From G713 sp034717835 (GTDB lineage: Bacteria > Chloroflexota > Anaerolineae > B4-G1 > SLSP01): a stretch of 40,360 nucleotides of DNA. Numbering within the stretch: position 1 is the stretch's first letter; every line of letters begins with the position of its first letter. A program made the translations under genes and the position numbers. The notes under the pieces are model-generated. The model was not told where the DNA came from and did not search any database. It saw only the letters and a list, made by a program, of their open reading frames with translations. Shown in pieces: positions 24,123 through 32,256 of this stretch. Where the stretch lies: contig JAYELZ010000164.1 of NCBI GenBank assembly GCA_034717835.1, forward strand, positions 1 through 40,360. The letters run 5' to 3'.

Positions 24123-25505
24123 ATGATTAAAATTAACTTCAAACGGACAATCAACCGGCTGGTGCTGGGGTTGGGATTGCTAGGTCTGGCAATTTCCCTA
24201 CCCACGGACGGGGCGCCCCCCGAGACACAATCTCGTCGCCTGGCACTCCTCAGCGCCGATTACACCTTTAACTTCGTCACCTGGGAAATCAAAGCACTCT
24301 CGCATAAGTTAGCTTACGGGCTGCTCGCGCCGGAACGTTTTATCGCCGATACGGAACGTACCCGGTTGGTACGCGACTACCATAGACGGATTAAAGAAAT
24401 ACACGAGCTGGCGCGCGATATTGAACGGGTGTACACAGACCCCGAGTGTCGCCAGCCAGCAGCGGAAACAGCCGTGCAACGGGAACACCAAGCCCAACTC
24501 CGCGCCCAGTCGGAGAGAGAGCGACCGGTCATTGAAGCCATTGTAGCGGAACAGGTCGCCCAGACGCTGGTAGCCGGTGGGTTCGGTACCCTACACCAAG
24601 TCTTCCCCCCGGTTGACGGCGTCATCTCCCCGCTTCCTTACCTCCTCATCATCTCACCCCGCGACCATATTGAGAGTATTTACCAACGCGAACTCCTCGC
24701 CGGCTTGACCACCGCGCAACAAGTCGCCCTAGAAACCCGCATTGAGGCCGCTGAACCCGACTTGAGCGCCTGCGTCACAGCCATAGGCGGCTTATCCGCC
24801 TATCCGGCCATGCTCCAAGAGACCAGCTCCATCTCCTGGCTAACCAATGTGCTGGCCCACGAATGGACCCACCATTATCTCATTCCACTGCCCCTCGGTT
24901 GGAACTACTTCGCTGCGTCGGAAACCCGCACCATCAACGAGACCACCGCCTCGCTAATCGGGGGGTGGGCCGAGGATGAAACTGTCCGGCGTTGCTATCT
25001 CCCCCAACTGGATTGGGAGAAGCCGCTCCCGGCTGCGCTGACCTCCAAGCAGACGGCCACTCCGTTATCAACAGCTGAGGACCAAGAACCCCCCACCTTT
25101 GATTACTACGAGGAGATGCACCAAACCCGCGTAGAAGTAGACCAATTGCTGGCTACCGGTGCCATTACCACCGCCGAAACGTACTTGGAGCAGCGTCGGC
25201 GGCTCTTTGTCGAGCAGGGCTACCGCATCCGCCGGCTCAACCAAGCCTACTTCGCCTTCCATGGAGCTTACGCCAGTCACCCTGGGAGCGGCGGGGCCTC
25301 TGGCGATGATCCCGTGGGGCCGACTGTCTGTGACATCTGGCGCCTCAGCGCCACCCCACAACAATTTGTGCGCCACATCGGGCAAACGACGACCCTCACG
25401 GAGGTTATAGCCTTAAAACAAGAACTGCTTATCGGCACGCTAGCACCGGCGCCTAGTATACTAGCCACGCAGTTTAGACTAACAAGCCGTCAACCACCGA
25501 GATAA
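24123..25505 (+). CDS. Probable secreted zinc metallopeptidase, HExxH type
   Basis: 460 aa from ATG 24123; an in-frame TTG at 24087 overlaps the -35 box and is rejected. Basic residues and a hydrophobic stretch at about 9-28 look like a signal peptide or anchor. The key motif is HEWTHH (H246, E247, H250), followed 23 residues later by E273 in INETTAS, which fits a zinc-binding glutamate of the gluzincin pattern. The N-terminal half is helical and rich in charged residues. It probably acts outside the cytoplasm. The family is not one I recognise by name, so the peptidase call rests on the HExxH-plus-Glu pattern alone. Divergent from gyrA and upstream of infC on the same strand, but infC has its own promoter. 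Confidence 0.6.
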   Translation: MIKINFKRTINRLVLGLGLLGLAISLPTDGAPPETQSRRLALLSADYTFNFVTWEIKALSHKLAYGLLAPERFIADTERTRLVRDYHRRIKEIHELARDIERVYTDPECRQPAAETAVQREHQAQLRAQSERERPVIEAIVAEQVAQTLVAGGFGTLHQVFPPVDGVISPLPYLLIISPRDHIESIYQRELLAGLTTAQQVALETRIEAAEPDLSACVTAIGGLSAYPAMLQETSSISWLTNVLAHEWTHHYLIPLPLGWNYFAASETRTINETTASLIGGWAEDETVRRCYLPQLDWEKPLPAALTSKQTATPLSTAEDQEPPTFDYYEEMHQTRVEVDQLLATGAITTAETYLEQRRRLFVEQGYRIRRLNQAYFAFHGAYASHPGSGGASGDDPVGPTVCDIWRLSATPQQFVRHIGQTTTLTEVIALKQELLIGTLAPAPSILATQFRLTSRQPPR

Positions 25506-25555
25506 CTACGCAACCACGTGACCAATTGACTGCCCGATTAATTGACGGGAACAAG

Positions 25556-25584
25556 TTGACAGTGAGCTAAATTCATGTTATGAT
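25556..25584 (+). promoter_or_regulatory. Strong promoter of the infC operon
   Basis: A perfect TTGACA (25556-25561), a 17-bp spacer, and TATGAT (25579-25584). Two further TTGAC pentamers lie upstream at 25526 and 25542. Expected start near 25591, leaving a leader of about 44 nt before the infC ATT codon. Confidence 0.8.
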
Positions 25585-25634
25585 AACCTGCGTTTGTAGT
25601 ATCCGTGCTAAATAATCAAAACAAGGGGGCGGCC

Positions 25635-26144
25635 ATTAGTAAGTCAAACTATCGCGTCAATCGGCAAATCCAGGCGCTAGAAATTCGTGTCATTGATCTG
25701 GCAGGCGAAAACTTGGGTATCTTAACTCGCCAAGAAGCTTTCCAAATGGCAATGGATGCTAAGGTGGATTTAGTAGAAGTTTCACCCAACGCTACTCCCC
25801 CCGTTGCTCGCATGATGGATTACGGTAAATTTCTTTACGAACAATCGAAGAGAGACCGTAAGGCTCGCAAATCTCAGAAGCAGGTGGAGATCAAAGAGAT
25901 TCGTCTGCGTCCCAAAACTACTGAGCACCACCTGGAATTCAAAATCAAAGACGCGCGACGCTGGTTGGAACACGGGAATAAAGTGAAAGTTCGCGTGCGG
26001 TTCCGAGGACGTGAGATCACTTATCCAGAAGTAGCACGGGGTCAAATGCGCACCATTATTGAAGCACTTGCTGATATATCCAAATTGGAACAAAGACCAC
26101 AAATGGACGGAAGAACCATGTTGATGGTTCTCGTCCCTAAATAA
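25635..26144 (+). CDS. infC: Translation initiation factor IF-3, ATT start
   Basis: 169 aa if started at ATT 25635. IF-3 binds the 30S subunit, checks the start codon and initiator tRNA, and prevents early subunit joining. The N-domain begins NYRVNRQIQALEIRVIDLAG and the C-domain carries KEIRLRPKTTEHHLEFK and KVKVRVRFRGREI, all typical. Start choice: a GTG at 25605 gives ten extra residues but has no ribosome binding site, whereas AAGGGGG (25623-25629) lies 5 nt before ATT, and the sequence from there matches the usual IF-3 N-terminus. AUU is the known start of infC in E. coli and others, where IF-3 represses its own translation by rejecting it. First gene of an infC-rpmI-rplT operon. Confidence 0.93.
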   Translation: MSKSNYRVNRQIQALEIRVIDLAGENLGILTRQEAFQMAMDAKVDLVEVSPNATPPVARMMDYGKFLYEQSKRDRKARKSQKQVEIKEIRLRPKTTEHHLEFKIKDARRWLEHGNKVKVRVRFRGREITYPEVARGQMRTIIEALADISKLEQRPQMDGRTMLMVLVPK

Positions 26145-26162
26145 ACCGAAGGAGTAACAAAC

Positions 26163-26381
26163 ATGCCAAAAATCAAAACTCATAAAGCAACAGCTAAACG
26201 CTTTCGTCGCACCCGGGGTGGCAAGGGCAAATTAGTACGCACCTATCAAGGCAAGAGCCACTTTCGCCGCCGGAAGCCGAGAGATGTGCGTCGCAAGTAC
26301 AGCCGGATGCAAACCGTCGAGAATGCGGGAACCAAGCGTCGTGTACAGAAATTAGCCCCATATTTGGGTAAAAAGGGCTAG
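26163..26381 (+). CDS. rpmI: 50S ribosomal protein L35
   Basis: 72 aa, very basic, with the typical start MPKIKTHKATAKRFRRT and ending near APYLGKKG. L35 is a small protein of the large ribosomal subunit. AAGGAG lies before the ATG, 18 nt after the infC stop. In many bacteria L20 represses this operon by binding its leader or the rpmI region; no such binding structure was identified here by eye. Confidence 0.95.
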   Translation: MPKIKTHKATAKRFRRTRGGKGKLVRTYQGKSHFRRRKPRDVRRKYSRMQTVENAGTKRRVQKLAPYLGKKG

Positions 26382-26394
26382 GAGGAAATAAGCA

Positions 26395-26739
26395 ATGAGG
26401 GTTAAAAGCGGGATTGTTACACGTCGTCGTCATAAGAAGATACTTAAAAGGACTAAAGGGTTTTACGGATCACGTCATCGGCTATTTCGTCGGGCCAACG
26501 AGGGGATGCTCAATGCCATGCGCTATGCCTACCGCGATCGGCGCAACCGTAAACGCGATTTCCGGCGGCTCTGGGTCACCCGCATCAACGCTGCGGCGCG
26601 GCTGAATGGGAGCACTTACAGTCGGTTGATACATGACCTCAAGCAGGCCAACATCCAATTGGACCGCAAGATGTTATCCAATCTAGCCGCACTTGACCCC
26701 CAGGCTTTCAGCCAAGTGGTCAAAGTGGCGATGCAATAA
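26395..26739 (+). CDS. rplT: 50S ribosomal protein L20
   Basis: 114 aa, the usual length. The basic N-terminal extension VKSGIVTRRRHKKILKRTKG and the following GFYGSRHRLFRRANE are diagnostic. L20 binds 23S rRNA early in assembly of the large subunit and is the usual autogenous repressor of its operon. AGGAGG lies 8 nt upstream of the ATG. Last gene before a strong terminator. Confidence 0.96.
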   Translation: MRVKSGIVTRRRHKKILKRTKGFYGSRHRLFRRANEGMLNAMRYAYRDRRNRKRDFRRLWVTRINAAARLNGSTYSRLIHDLKQANIQLDRKMLSNLAALDPQAFSQVVKVAMQ

Positions 26740-26756
26740 CAAATTTGTATTCTAGC

Positions 26757-26795
26757 ACCAGGGCGGCGCTCAAGCGCCGCCCTGGTTTTTATTTT
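26757..26795 (+). terminator. Rho-independent terminator of the infC operon
   Basis: A GC-rich hairpin of about 13 bp (arms ACCAGGGCGGCGC and GCGCCGCCCTGGT, loop TCAA) followed by TTTTTATTTTATT. It lies 17 nt after the rplT stop and before a convergent gene. Confidence 0.92.
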
Positions 26796-26810
26796 ATTAG
26801 CATCTAGGGG

Positions 26811-27203
26811 CTATTTCGCTCGACGTCCAACGATAAATTTCAAGAGTCCTAGTACCACTCCCACCAGCACGCCGAAAAATAGCGCGGCGCGCAGGTCAAG
26901 GATTATGTTTACATCGGAGCCTTCAATTGAGCCGGCTGCCACGCAGAACGCGCTCGTATCCTCCAACCGCACATTGTTAGCCACCACGCAGCCCACTCCA
27001 CCATCCTTCACCGTGACGTTCTCACCGCGCACCAAACCGATGCCCCCATCCTGCACCTCCACAAAGCGTGCCTCAACCTGCCCGATACCTCCATCCTCAA
27101 CGTATACTTTATCAGCCTGCACATGTTGCGCCACGCCTTCCTTGATAGATACGCTTTCTGCTACCACCTGCTCCAGATCCTCAGACTTGATTTCCTTGTC
27201 CAT
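26811..27203 (-). CDS. Membrane-anchored protein with five 15-residue repeats
   Basis: 130 aa. After 13 acidic residues come five tandem 15-residue units at about 14-28, 29-43, 44-58, 59-73 and 74-88, with the consensus xAxxVxVxDGGIGxV (for example QADKVYVEDGGIGQV). A linker and one C-terminal membrane helix (about 104-124) follow, ending in RRAK. Such regular short repeats with alternating valines and a Gly-Gly turn suggest a small beta-solenoid held at the membrane. There is no signal peptide, so with a C-terminal anchor the repeats are probably cytoplasmic. The ATG has a perfect AAGGAGG 5 nt upstream. Convergent with rplT. Function unknown. Confidence 0.75.
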   Translation of the reverse strand: MDKEIKSEDLEQVVAESVSIKEGVAQHVQADKVYVEDGGIGQVEARFVEVQDGGIGLVRGENVTVKDGGVGCVVANNVRLEDTSAFCVAAGSIEGSDVNIILDLRAALFFGVLVGVVLGLLKFIVGRRAK

Positions 27204-27369
27204 CTCGCCTCCTTATAAAGATACAACCCCAACAAATACAGTTTAGCATAACTCCAACAATGGACAAATAATCAGGAGCGGTCATAATTAGAGAGGTAGC
27301 AAGTGGGCGAATGAGCAACTATGCTGATTCGCCATTCGCTAGTTACACATTTCCAGAGGAGTAGTTTCG

Positions 27370-28368
27370 ATGTCCACCATAGAAGAAGATTTCAACGATG
27401 CGGTCTGGACTTACCAGGGCTACCGACTAGAAGCCCCACAGTTCGCCACTGCTATGGCCCATCTCTATCGCGCCGAGATTCAGCGAGTCAACTTCTGGCG
27501 CAGCCGTCTGGATACCACCACCAATTGGTCGGTCGTCACAGTAGCCGCGGCCCTCACCTTCGCCTTCGGCTCTCCACAAAACCCGCACTTCATCTTGCTG
27601 CTGGTACTGATATTATTGCTCGCTTTTTTGAACATTGAGGCACGACGCTACCGCTACTACGAGCTCTGGTACCGCCGTTCACGGCTACTAGAAACCAATT
27701 ACTTCGCCGCGATGATGTCCCCGCCTTACTCGCCATCGGAAGATTGGAACTCTCAGTTAGAAGAAGATCTACTCTATCCAGCCTTCCACACTTCGTGGTG
27801 GGAAGCCATTGCCCATCGCTTCCGACGTAATTACCTCTGGATAATCACGCTCTTGATCAGCAGCTGGATAATCAAACTCAACGTTCACCCGACGCCCACC
27901 AAGCAAATTGAAGTTATGATCACCCGCGCCGCCATCGGAGAACTGATACCGGAGAGTTGGGTAATTGCCGGCGTCGCGCTAGTTTACTCACTACTTTTGA
28001 TATTAACTCTTCTGGCCACCATTCCTTTGGAAAAACGAACCAACCTCAAGCATCTGGGAGGAAAATATAAAACAAAAAAGTCACGCCCCCCCTCACCTCA
28101 ATCAGTGTTAGCCACCATTGTCACCAGCCAGAAAGAGAAATTATCCGCGCAGATTATTCAAGAACTAGGCCGTGGCGTCACGGCACTAAAAGGCACAGGT
28201 ATGTATACCGGTCACCCCCGCGATATACTCATTAGCGTCCTCGCCGAAAGGCAAGTCCCTCAATTTAGAGAATTAGTACAGAGCATTGACCCTCAAGCTT
28301 TCATTGCCATCAACCATGCTAGTGAGGTTCGCGGACAGGGATTTGATCCGCTCGAAGAGCCGCTTTAA
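27370..28368 (+). CDS. DUF2270 membrane protein fused to a DUF2179 domain
   Basis: 332 aa. Residues 1-225 match the DUF2270 type of predicted integral membrane protein: an early YRAEIQRVNFWRSRLDTTTN, helices at about 55-90, then RYRYYELWYRRSRLLETNYF, and two more helices at about 155-175 and 198-220. After a basic linker, residues about 240-325 look like the DUF2179 domain found at the C-terminus of YitT proteins: ELGRGVTALKGTGMYTG, DILISVLAERQVPQFRELV and IDPQAFIAINHASEVRGQGF. That domain may bind a small ligand. GAGGAG lies upstream of the ATG. Single gene. Physiological role unknown. Confidence 0.75.
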   Translation: MSTIEEDFNDAVWTYQGYRLEAPQFATAMAHLYRAEIQRVNFWRSRLDTTTNWSVVTVAAALTFAFGSPQNPHFILLLVLILLLAFLNIEARRYRYYELWYRRSRLLETNYFAAMMSPPYSPSEDWNSQLEEDLLYPAFHTSWWEAIAHRFRRNYLWIITLLISSWIIKLNVHPTPTKQIEVMITRAAIGELIPESWVIAGVALVYSLLLILTLLATIPLEKRTNLKHLGGKYKTKKSRPPSPQSVLATIVTSQKEKLSAQIIQELGRGVTALKGTGMYTGHPRDILISVLAERQVPQFRELVQSIDPQAFIAINHASEVRGQGFDPLEEPL

Positions 28369-28440
28369 TGAGCGGGGGAACGAGGAAGCGGGGAAACAAG
28401 TAAGCGAATGAGCGAGTGGGAAGGCGCGGTGGGCGCGAGG
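28369..28440. repeat. Low-complexity GCGA/GAGC-rich intergenic stretch
   Basis: A purine-rich run of variants of GCGAATGAGC, GAGTGGG and AGCGGGG between the DUF2270 gene and the secA promoter. GCGAATGAGC also occurs near 27309, and a similar sequence appears on the opposite strand near 10091-10120. It looks like a degenerate short-repeat family rather than a gene. Confidence 0.4.
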
Positions 28441-28465
28441 TTTCATTTTTACGGAGCACCACCAA

Positions 28466-28474
28466 TGGTATAAT
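28466..28474 (+). promoter_or_regulatory. Extended -10 promoter of secA
   Basis: TGG followed by a perfect TATAAT. Transcription would start near 28481, leaving a leader of about 87 nt. No secM-like reading frame is seen in it. Confidence 0.55.
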
Positions 28475-28567
28475 GTTGATAGGCATTTAGGTATACATCA
28501 AATTTTTACCACGAAAACAAGAATAGCAGAATTTAGTCAACAGATTTGCTATTTTTATAGGAGAAGC

Positions 28568-31500
28568 ATGCTCAACATTCTAAAAAAGATTTTCGGAGAT
28601 CGCAATCAACGCGAAATCGCCCAGTTACAGAAAACAGTCCAAATAATCAATGAGCTAGAACCACACTACCAGGCACTTAGCAATGAGGAACTCCACGCCC
28701 AAACGGCGGACTTCCGGCAAAGACTAGCTGCCGGCGAGACACTAGCTGAATTACTCCCCGAAGCTTTCGCGGCCGTCCGCGAAGCCAGCCGCCGCACTAT
28801 CGGCTTGCGGCACTACGACGTCCAACTCATCGGGGGTATGATCTTACACGCGGGACAGGTCGCCGAAATGCGCACAGGTGAAGGCAAGACTCTGGTCGCC
28901 ACTCTGCCACTTTACCTCAACGCGCTGGCCGGCAAAGGCGCGCATCTAGTAACCCCCAATGACTATCTAGCCAAGTTCGGAGCACAATGGATGGGGCCAG
29001 TTTACCATACTCTAGGCATGCGCCTCAGTGTCATTCAATCCGGCGGCGGACACCCGGATGAATCTTCCTATCTTTATAACACAGAGTACACTTCCGACGA
29101 CGACCGTTTCCAGTACCTCAGCCCGATCACCCGTCGCGCCGCCTATCAAGCCGATATCACCTATGGCACCAACAATGAGTTCGGTTTCGATTATCTGCGC
29201 GATAATATGGTACGCGATCTGAAACAACGCACTCAGAGCGCGCAACATTACGCCATTATCGACGAGGTGGACAGCATCTTAATTGATGAAGCCCGTACCC
29301 CTCTCATCATCTCCGGCCCCGCTGATGAACCGTCTGAGTTCTACTCACGTTTTGCCAGCATCGTGCCACGTCTCCTTCTAGAAGAGGATTTTGAGGTAGA
29401 AGAACGCACCCACTTGGCGATGCTCACCGAAGCGGGCGTCGCCAAAGTAGAACATATCTTAGGGCTGTCCGAGGAGGAGAGCCTCTACGATGCCCAACAT
29501 GCGCAGCTGCTCCCCTATCTGGACAATGCCCTCCACGCCAAACAATTCTTCCACCGGGACAAAGAGTACGTGGTACACAACGGCGAAATCATCATCGTAG
29601 ACCAATTCACCGGCCGGATGATGTTCGGGCGCCGCTACTCTGAAGGGTTACATCAAGCTATCGAAGCCCAAGAGCAGGTGGATATTCGCCGCGAATCCTA
29701 CACCCATGCCACCATCACCTTCCAAAATTTCTTCCGCATGTACGACAAATTAGCCGGTATGACCGGCACCGCCGCGACAGAAGAGGAAGAGCTACGGCGG
29801 ATTTACCGGTTAGACGTCATTGTCTTGCCCACCAACGTCGAATACCGGGCCCGCTTTGGCAATCTAACCGAGCACACAGTAACCATCCCCGAATCGGGAG
29901 TGGAGTTCGCCGGTCTCTTGACGACCGCCGTCGCCATGCCTTATGAGCAGCTCCACCGGCGAGATATTCAAGTTACCGTTTTCGATCAGCCCGCAGAGAA
30001 CAAACGTTATTACCGCCGCCTAGATATGCCCGATCAAATCTATAAGACCACCAGGGCTAAATTCAACGCCGTTCTAGCGGAAGTAAAAGCCCTCCATAAA
30101 GCTAAACGCCCGGTACTCATCGGTACCACGGCGATTGAAACCTCAGAGAAACTTTCGCGGTTGCTGGCCCGCCAGAAAATTCCACACAACATGTTAAACG
30201 CCAAGCATCACGAACGGGAAGCCATCGTCATTGCCCAAGCCGGCCAACCGGGAGCAGTGACCATCGCCACCAATATGGCTGGCCGTGGAGTAGATATTCT
30301 CCTGGGAGGCAATCCAGAAGGAATGGCCCGTGATCAACTGCGCAAGGAAGGCGTAGACCTCACCCAAATCCACTCTTCCGACTGGGAGGCGGTCTTAAAA
30401 CTCGCGCAACAAGGCGCCGACCCCACCGTCGCCTATCCCCCCCGCTGGGCCGAGGTGCTGACAGAGAAGGTAAATACCTGCCAAGCCGACCGGCAGCAAG
30501 TCTACCAAAAGGGAGGCTTGCACGTCATCGGCACCGAACGCCACGAGGCACGCCGCATTGATAACCAGTTACGCGGACGGGCAGGACGTCAGGGTGATCC
30601 GGGTTCCAGCCACTTCTACATTTCATTGGAAGATGAACTCATGCGACGTTTCGGCGGCGAACGTCTCCAACCTTGGATGGAGCGTGCCGGGCTGGAAGAC
30701 GCTCCGCTAGAATTCAAGGTCATCAGCAAAGTTATCAGCTCCATCCAAGAGCGGGTGGAGGGCTACAACTTTGATGTCCGCAAACACGTGCTGGAATATG
30801 ACGACGTGGTCAACAAACAACGCGGGGTGATATACGCGGAACGCCAGAAAATACTCGCTCGCCAGGATTTACACAGCGATCTCGCGGATATGGTCGCCGC
30901 CGAGATTCGGAGCGTCGTCCAGAAGTACACCGCCGCCGATTACCCGGAGGATTGGGATCTCAAAAGCATGTTGGCCGAGTTACGCCGGTTCACCCCCATC
31001 CCTACCACCTTCACGGCTGACGAGCTAACCAATCAAGGGCCAGAAGAGATGATCCCCCAATTTATCTCCTGGGCCGAACAAACTTACCAACAATTGAATC
31101 AACATCTCGGCCAAGCTACTTACCACAGTTTGCGTGATACATTTTCTTTGCATCAGCTGGCCGAGAGTAACGATCCTCTCCTCCAAACGCTCGCCCAACG
31201 CGCGGAAGCAGAGCTAGGCGCAGCAGCGTTGGCTCCCTGGCGGGCACGCCCGCTCCGGCGATTGCCAGATCACCTGCAAACCCAACTGGAAGAAATCACC
31301 ATCGAACTAAGTCGGCTCTTCCGTGACCGCCGTTTGATGCTACAAATCTTGGATGAGCATTGGGTGCATCACCTGACTGCGCTGGATGTATTGCGCGAAG
31401 GTATCGGACTCCGGGCCATTGGACAGCAAAAGCCATTGGTAGCTTATCAAAGAGAAGCCTATAATATGTACCAAGAGATGCTGTCCTCGATACAACGCAA

Positions 31501-31759
31501 AATCGTCTACGCACTCTTTTTGGTTCCCAAGGGAATGTTGCGCAAACGCTCTCGACGTTCACCTTTAGTCGCTCGTCACCAGAAATTGCCGGATCCACGC
31601 GGCTTGCATGCTGCGGCAGGCAATGTTACCAGCACCGAGAAACCGCATCCGCATACCAGTAAAAAACGACCTGGTCGCAACGCTCCCTGCTGGTGTGGCA
31701 GTGGAAAGAAATACAAAAATTGCCACCTGCGCTCTGACAATCGCCGCTCCAATCAGTAA
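28568..31759 (+). CDS. secA: Preprotein translocase ATPase SecA
   Basis: 1063 aa, against about 900 in E. coli. SecA is the motor that pushes unfolded preproteins through SecYEG. Walker A is MRTGEGKT (about residues 100-107) and the DEAD-like box is IIDEVDSILIDEARTPLI (about 230-247). NBD2 carries TNMAGRGVDILLGGNPEG and RIDNQLRGRAGRQGDPGSS. The C-terminus is the zinc-binding SEC-C motif, CWCGSGKKYKNCH. Extra length comes from an insert of roughly 50 residues in NBD2 after VIVLPTNVEY (about 425-478), a shorter one before ADITYGTNNEFGFDYLRDNM, and a longer C-terminal region. GGAG lies 7 nt before the ATG. Single gene with an extended -10 promoter. Confidence 0.96.
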   Translation: MLNILKKIFGDRNQREIAQLQKTVQIINELEPHYQALSNEELHAQTADFRQRLAAGETLAELLPEAFAAVREASRRTIGLRHYDVQLIGGMILHAGQVAEMRTGEGKTLVATLPLYLNALAGKGAHLVTPNDYLAKFGAQWMGPVYHTLGMRLSVIQSGGGHPDESSYLYNTEYTSDDDRFQYLSPITRRAAYQADITYGTNNEFGFDYLRDNMVRDLKQRTQSAQHYAIIDEVDSILIDEARTPLIISGPADEPSEFYSRFASIVPRLLLEEDFEVEERTHLAMLTEAGVAKVEHILGLSEEESLYDAQHAQLLPYLDNALHAKQFFHRDKEYVVHNGEIIIVDQFTGRMMFGRRYSEGLHQAIEAQEQVDIRRESYTHATITFQNFFRMYDKLAGMTGTAATEEEELRRIYRLDVIVLPTNVEYRARFGNLTEHTVTIPESGVEFAGLLTTAVAMPYEQLHRRDIQVTVFDQPAENKRYYRRLDMPDQIYKTTRAKFNAVLAEVKALHKAKRPVLIGTTAIETSEKLSRLLARQKIPHNMLNAKHHEREAIVIAQAGQPGAVTIATNMAGRGVDILLGGNPEGMARDQLRKEGVDLTQIHSSDWEAVLKLAQQGADPTVAYPPRWAEVLTEKVNTCQADRQQVYQKGGLHVIGTERHEARRIDNQLRGRAGRQGDPGSSHFYISLEDELMRRFGGERLQPWMERAGLEDAPLEFKVISKVISSIQERVEGYNFDVRKHVLEYDDVVNKQRGVIYAERQKILARQDLHSDLADMVAAEIRSVVQKYTAADYPEDWDLKSMLAELRRFTPIPTTFTADELTNQGPEEMIPQFISWAEQTYQQLNQHLGQATYHSLRDTFSLHQLAESNDPLLQTLAQRAEAELGAAALAPWRARPLRRLPDHLQTQLEEITIELSRLFRDRRLMLQILDEHWVHHLTALDVLREGIGLRAIGQQKPLVAYQREAYNMYQEMLSSIQRKIVYALFLVPKGMLRKRSRRSPLVARHQKLPDPRGLHAAAGNVTSTEKPHPHTSKKRPGRNAPCWCGSGKKYKNCHLRSDNRRSNQ

Positions 31760-31858
31760 GTCTGGGTGGAATGCCTGATTTTTCTCAGGGAAGTTGAACA
31801 TTGAAATTACGCTTCGTTAGCACCAACGGTTAAGTGGAGGATAGAGGCAGAAACTAAT

Positions 31859-32236
31859 ATGAGGATAGAAAATCTTACCAGCCGTGTCTATAGTGATATG
31901 GATCCGGCCTTGCTCTCATTTGTCAAAAAATATGTAACCTCGTTTATCAAATGGGACCTGTTACACTTCTTCCACAGAAACCCGCACACCATTGACACCG
32001 TAGAAAATATCTCCCGCTATACAGGACGCGCTCCGGAGACTGTGCAACGCGAGCTCGTAGAGCTCGCGCAAAGCGGCTTGCTTGAGGAAACTCACATGGG
32101 GAAAATGACTATCTACGCTCTGGCATCCTCTCCCAAAATACAGGCCCAACTTGCACAATTTGTGACAGCCAGTCTAGATAAACAATTTCGGATTCGCGCT
32201 ACTTATCACGTCATCCGAGATATGCGCGAGAGCTGA
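31859..32236 (+). CDS. Winged-helix DNA-binding protein next to a KaiC-like gene
   Basis: 125 aa. Residues about 28-95 read as a winged helix-turn-helix: KWDLLHFFHRNPHTIDTVEN, then ISRYTGRAPETVQRELVELA as turn and recognition helix, then a wing (GLLEETHMGKMTIYALAS). It resembles the ArsR/MarR-like folds but I cannot assign a named family. The purine-rich GGAGGATAGAGG stretch lies upstream of the ATG. It ends 20 nt before the KaiC-like gene, so they are one operon. The likely role is transcription control linked to that ATPase; this is inferred from position only. Confidence 0.7.
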   Translation: MRIENLTSRVYSDMDPALLSFVKKYVTSFIKWDLLHFFHRNPHTIDTVENISRYTGRAPETVQRELVELAQSGLLEETHMGKMTIYALASSPKIQAQLAQFVTASLDKQFRIRATYHVIRDMRES

Positions 32237-32256
32237 GCAGAGGAGGCCACCCATTC

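Noticed and set aside
31772..31790. CCTGA/TCAGG hairpin after secA as a terminator
   Set aside because: Only five base pairs and no following T run.
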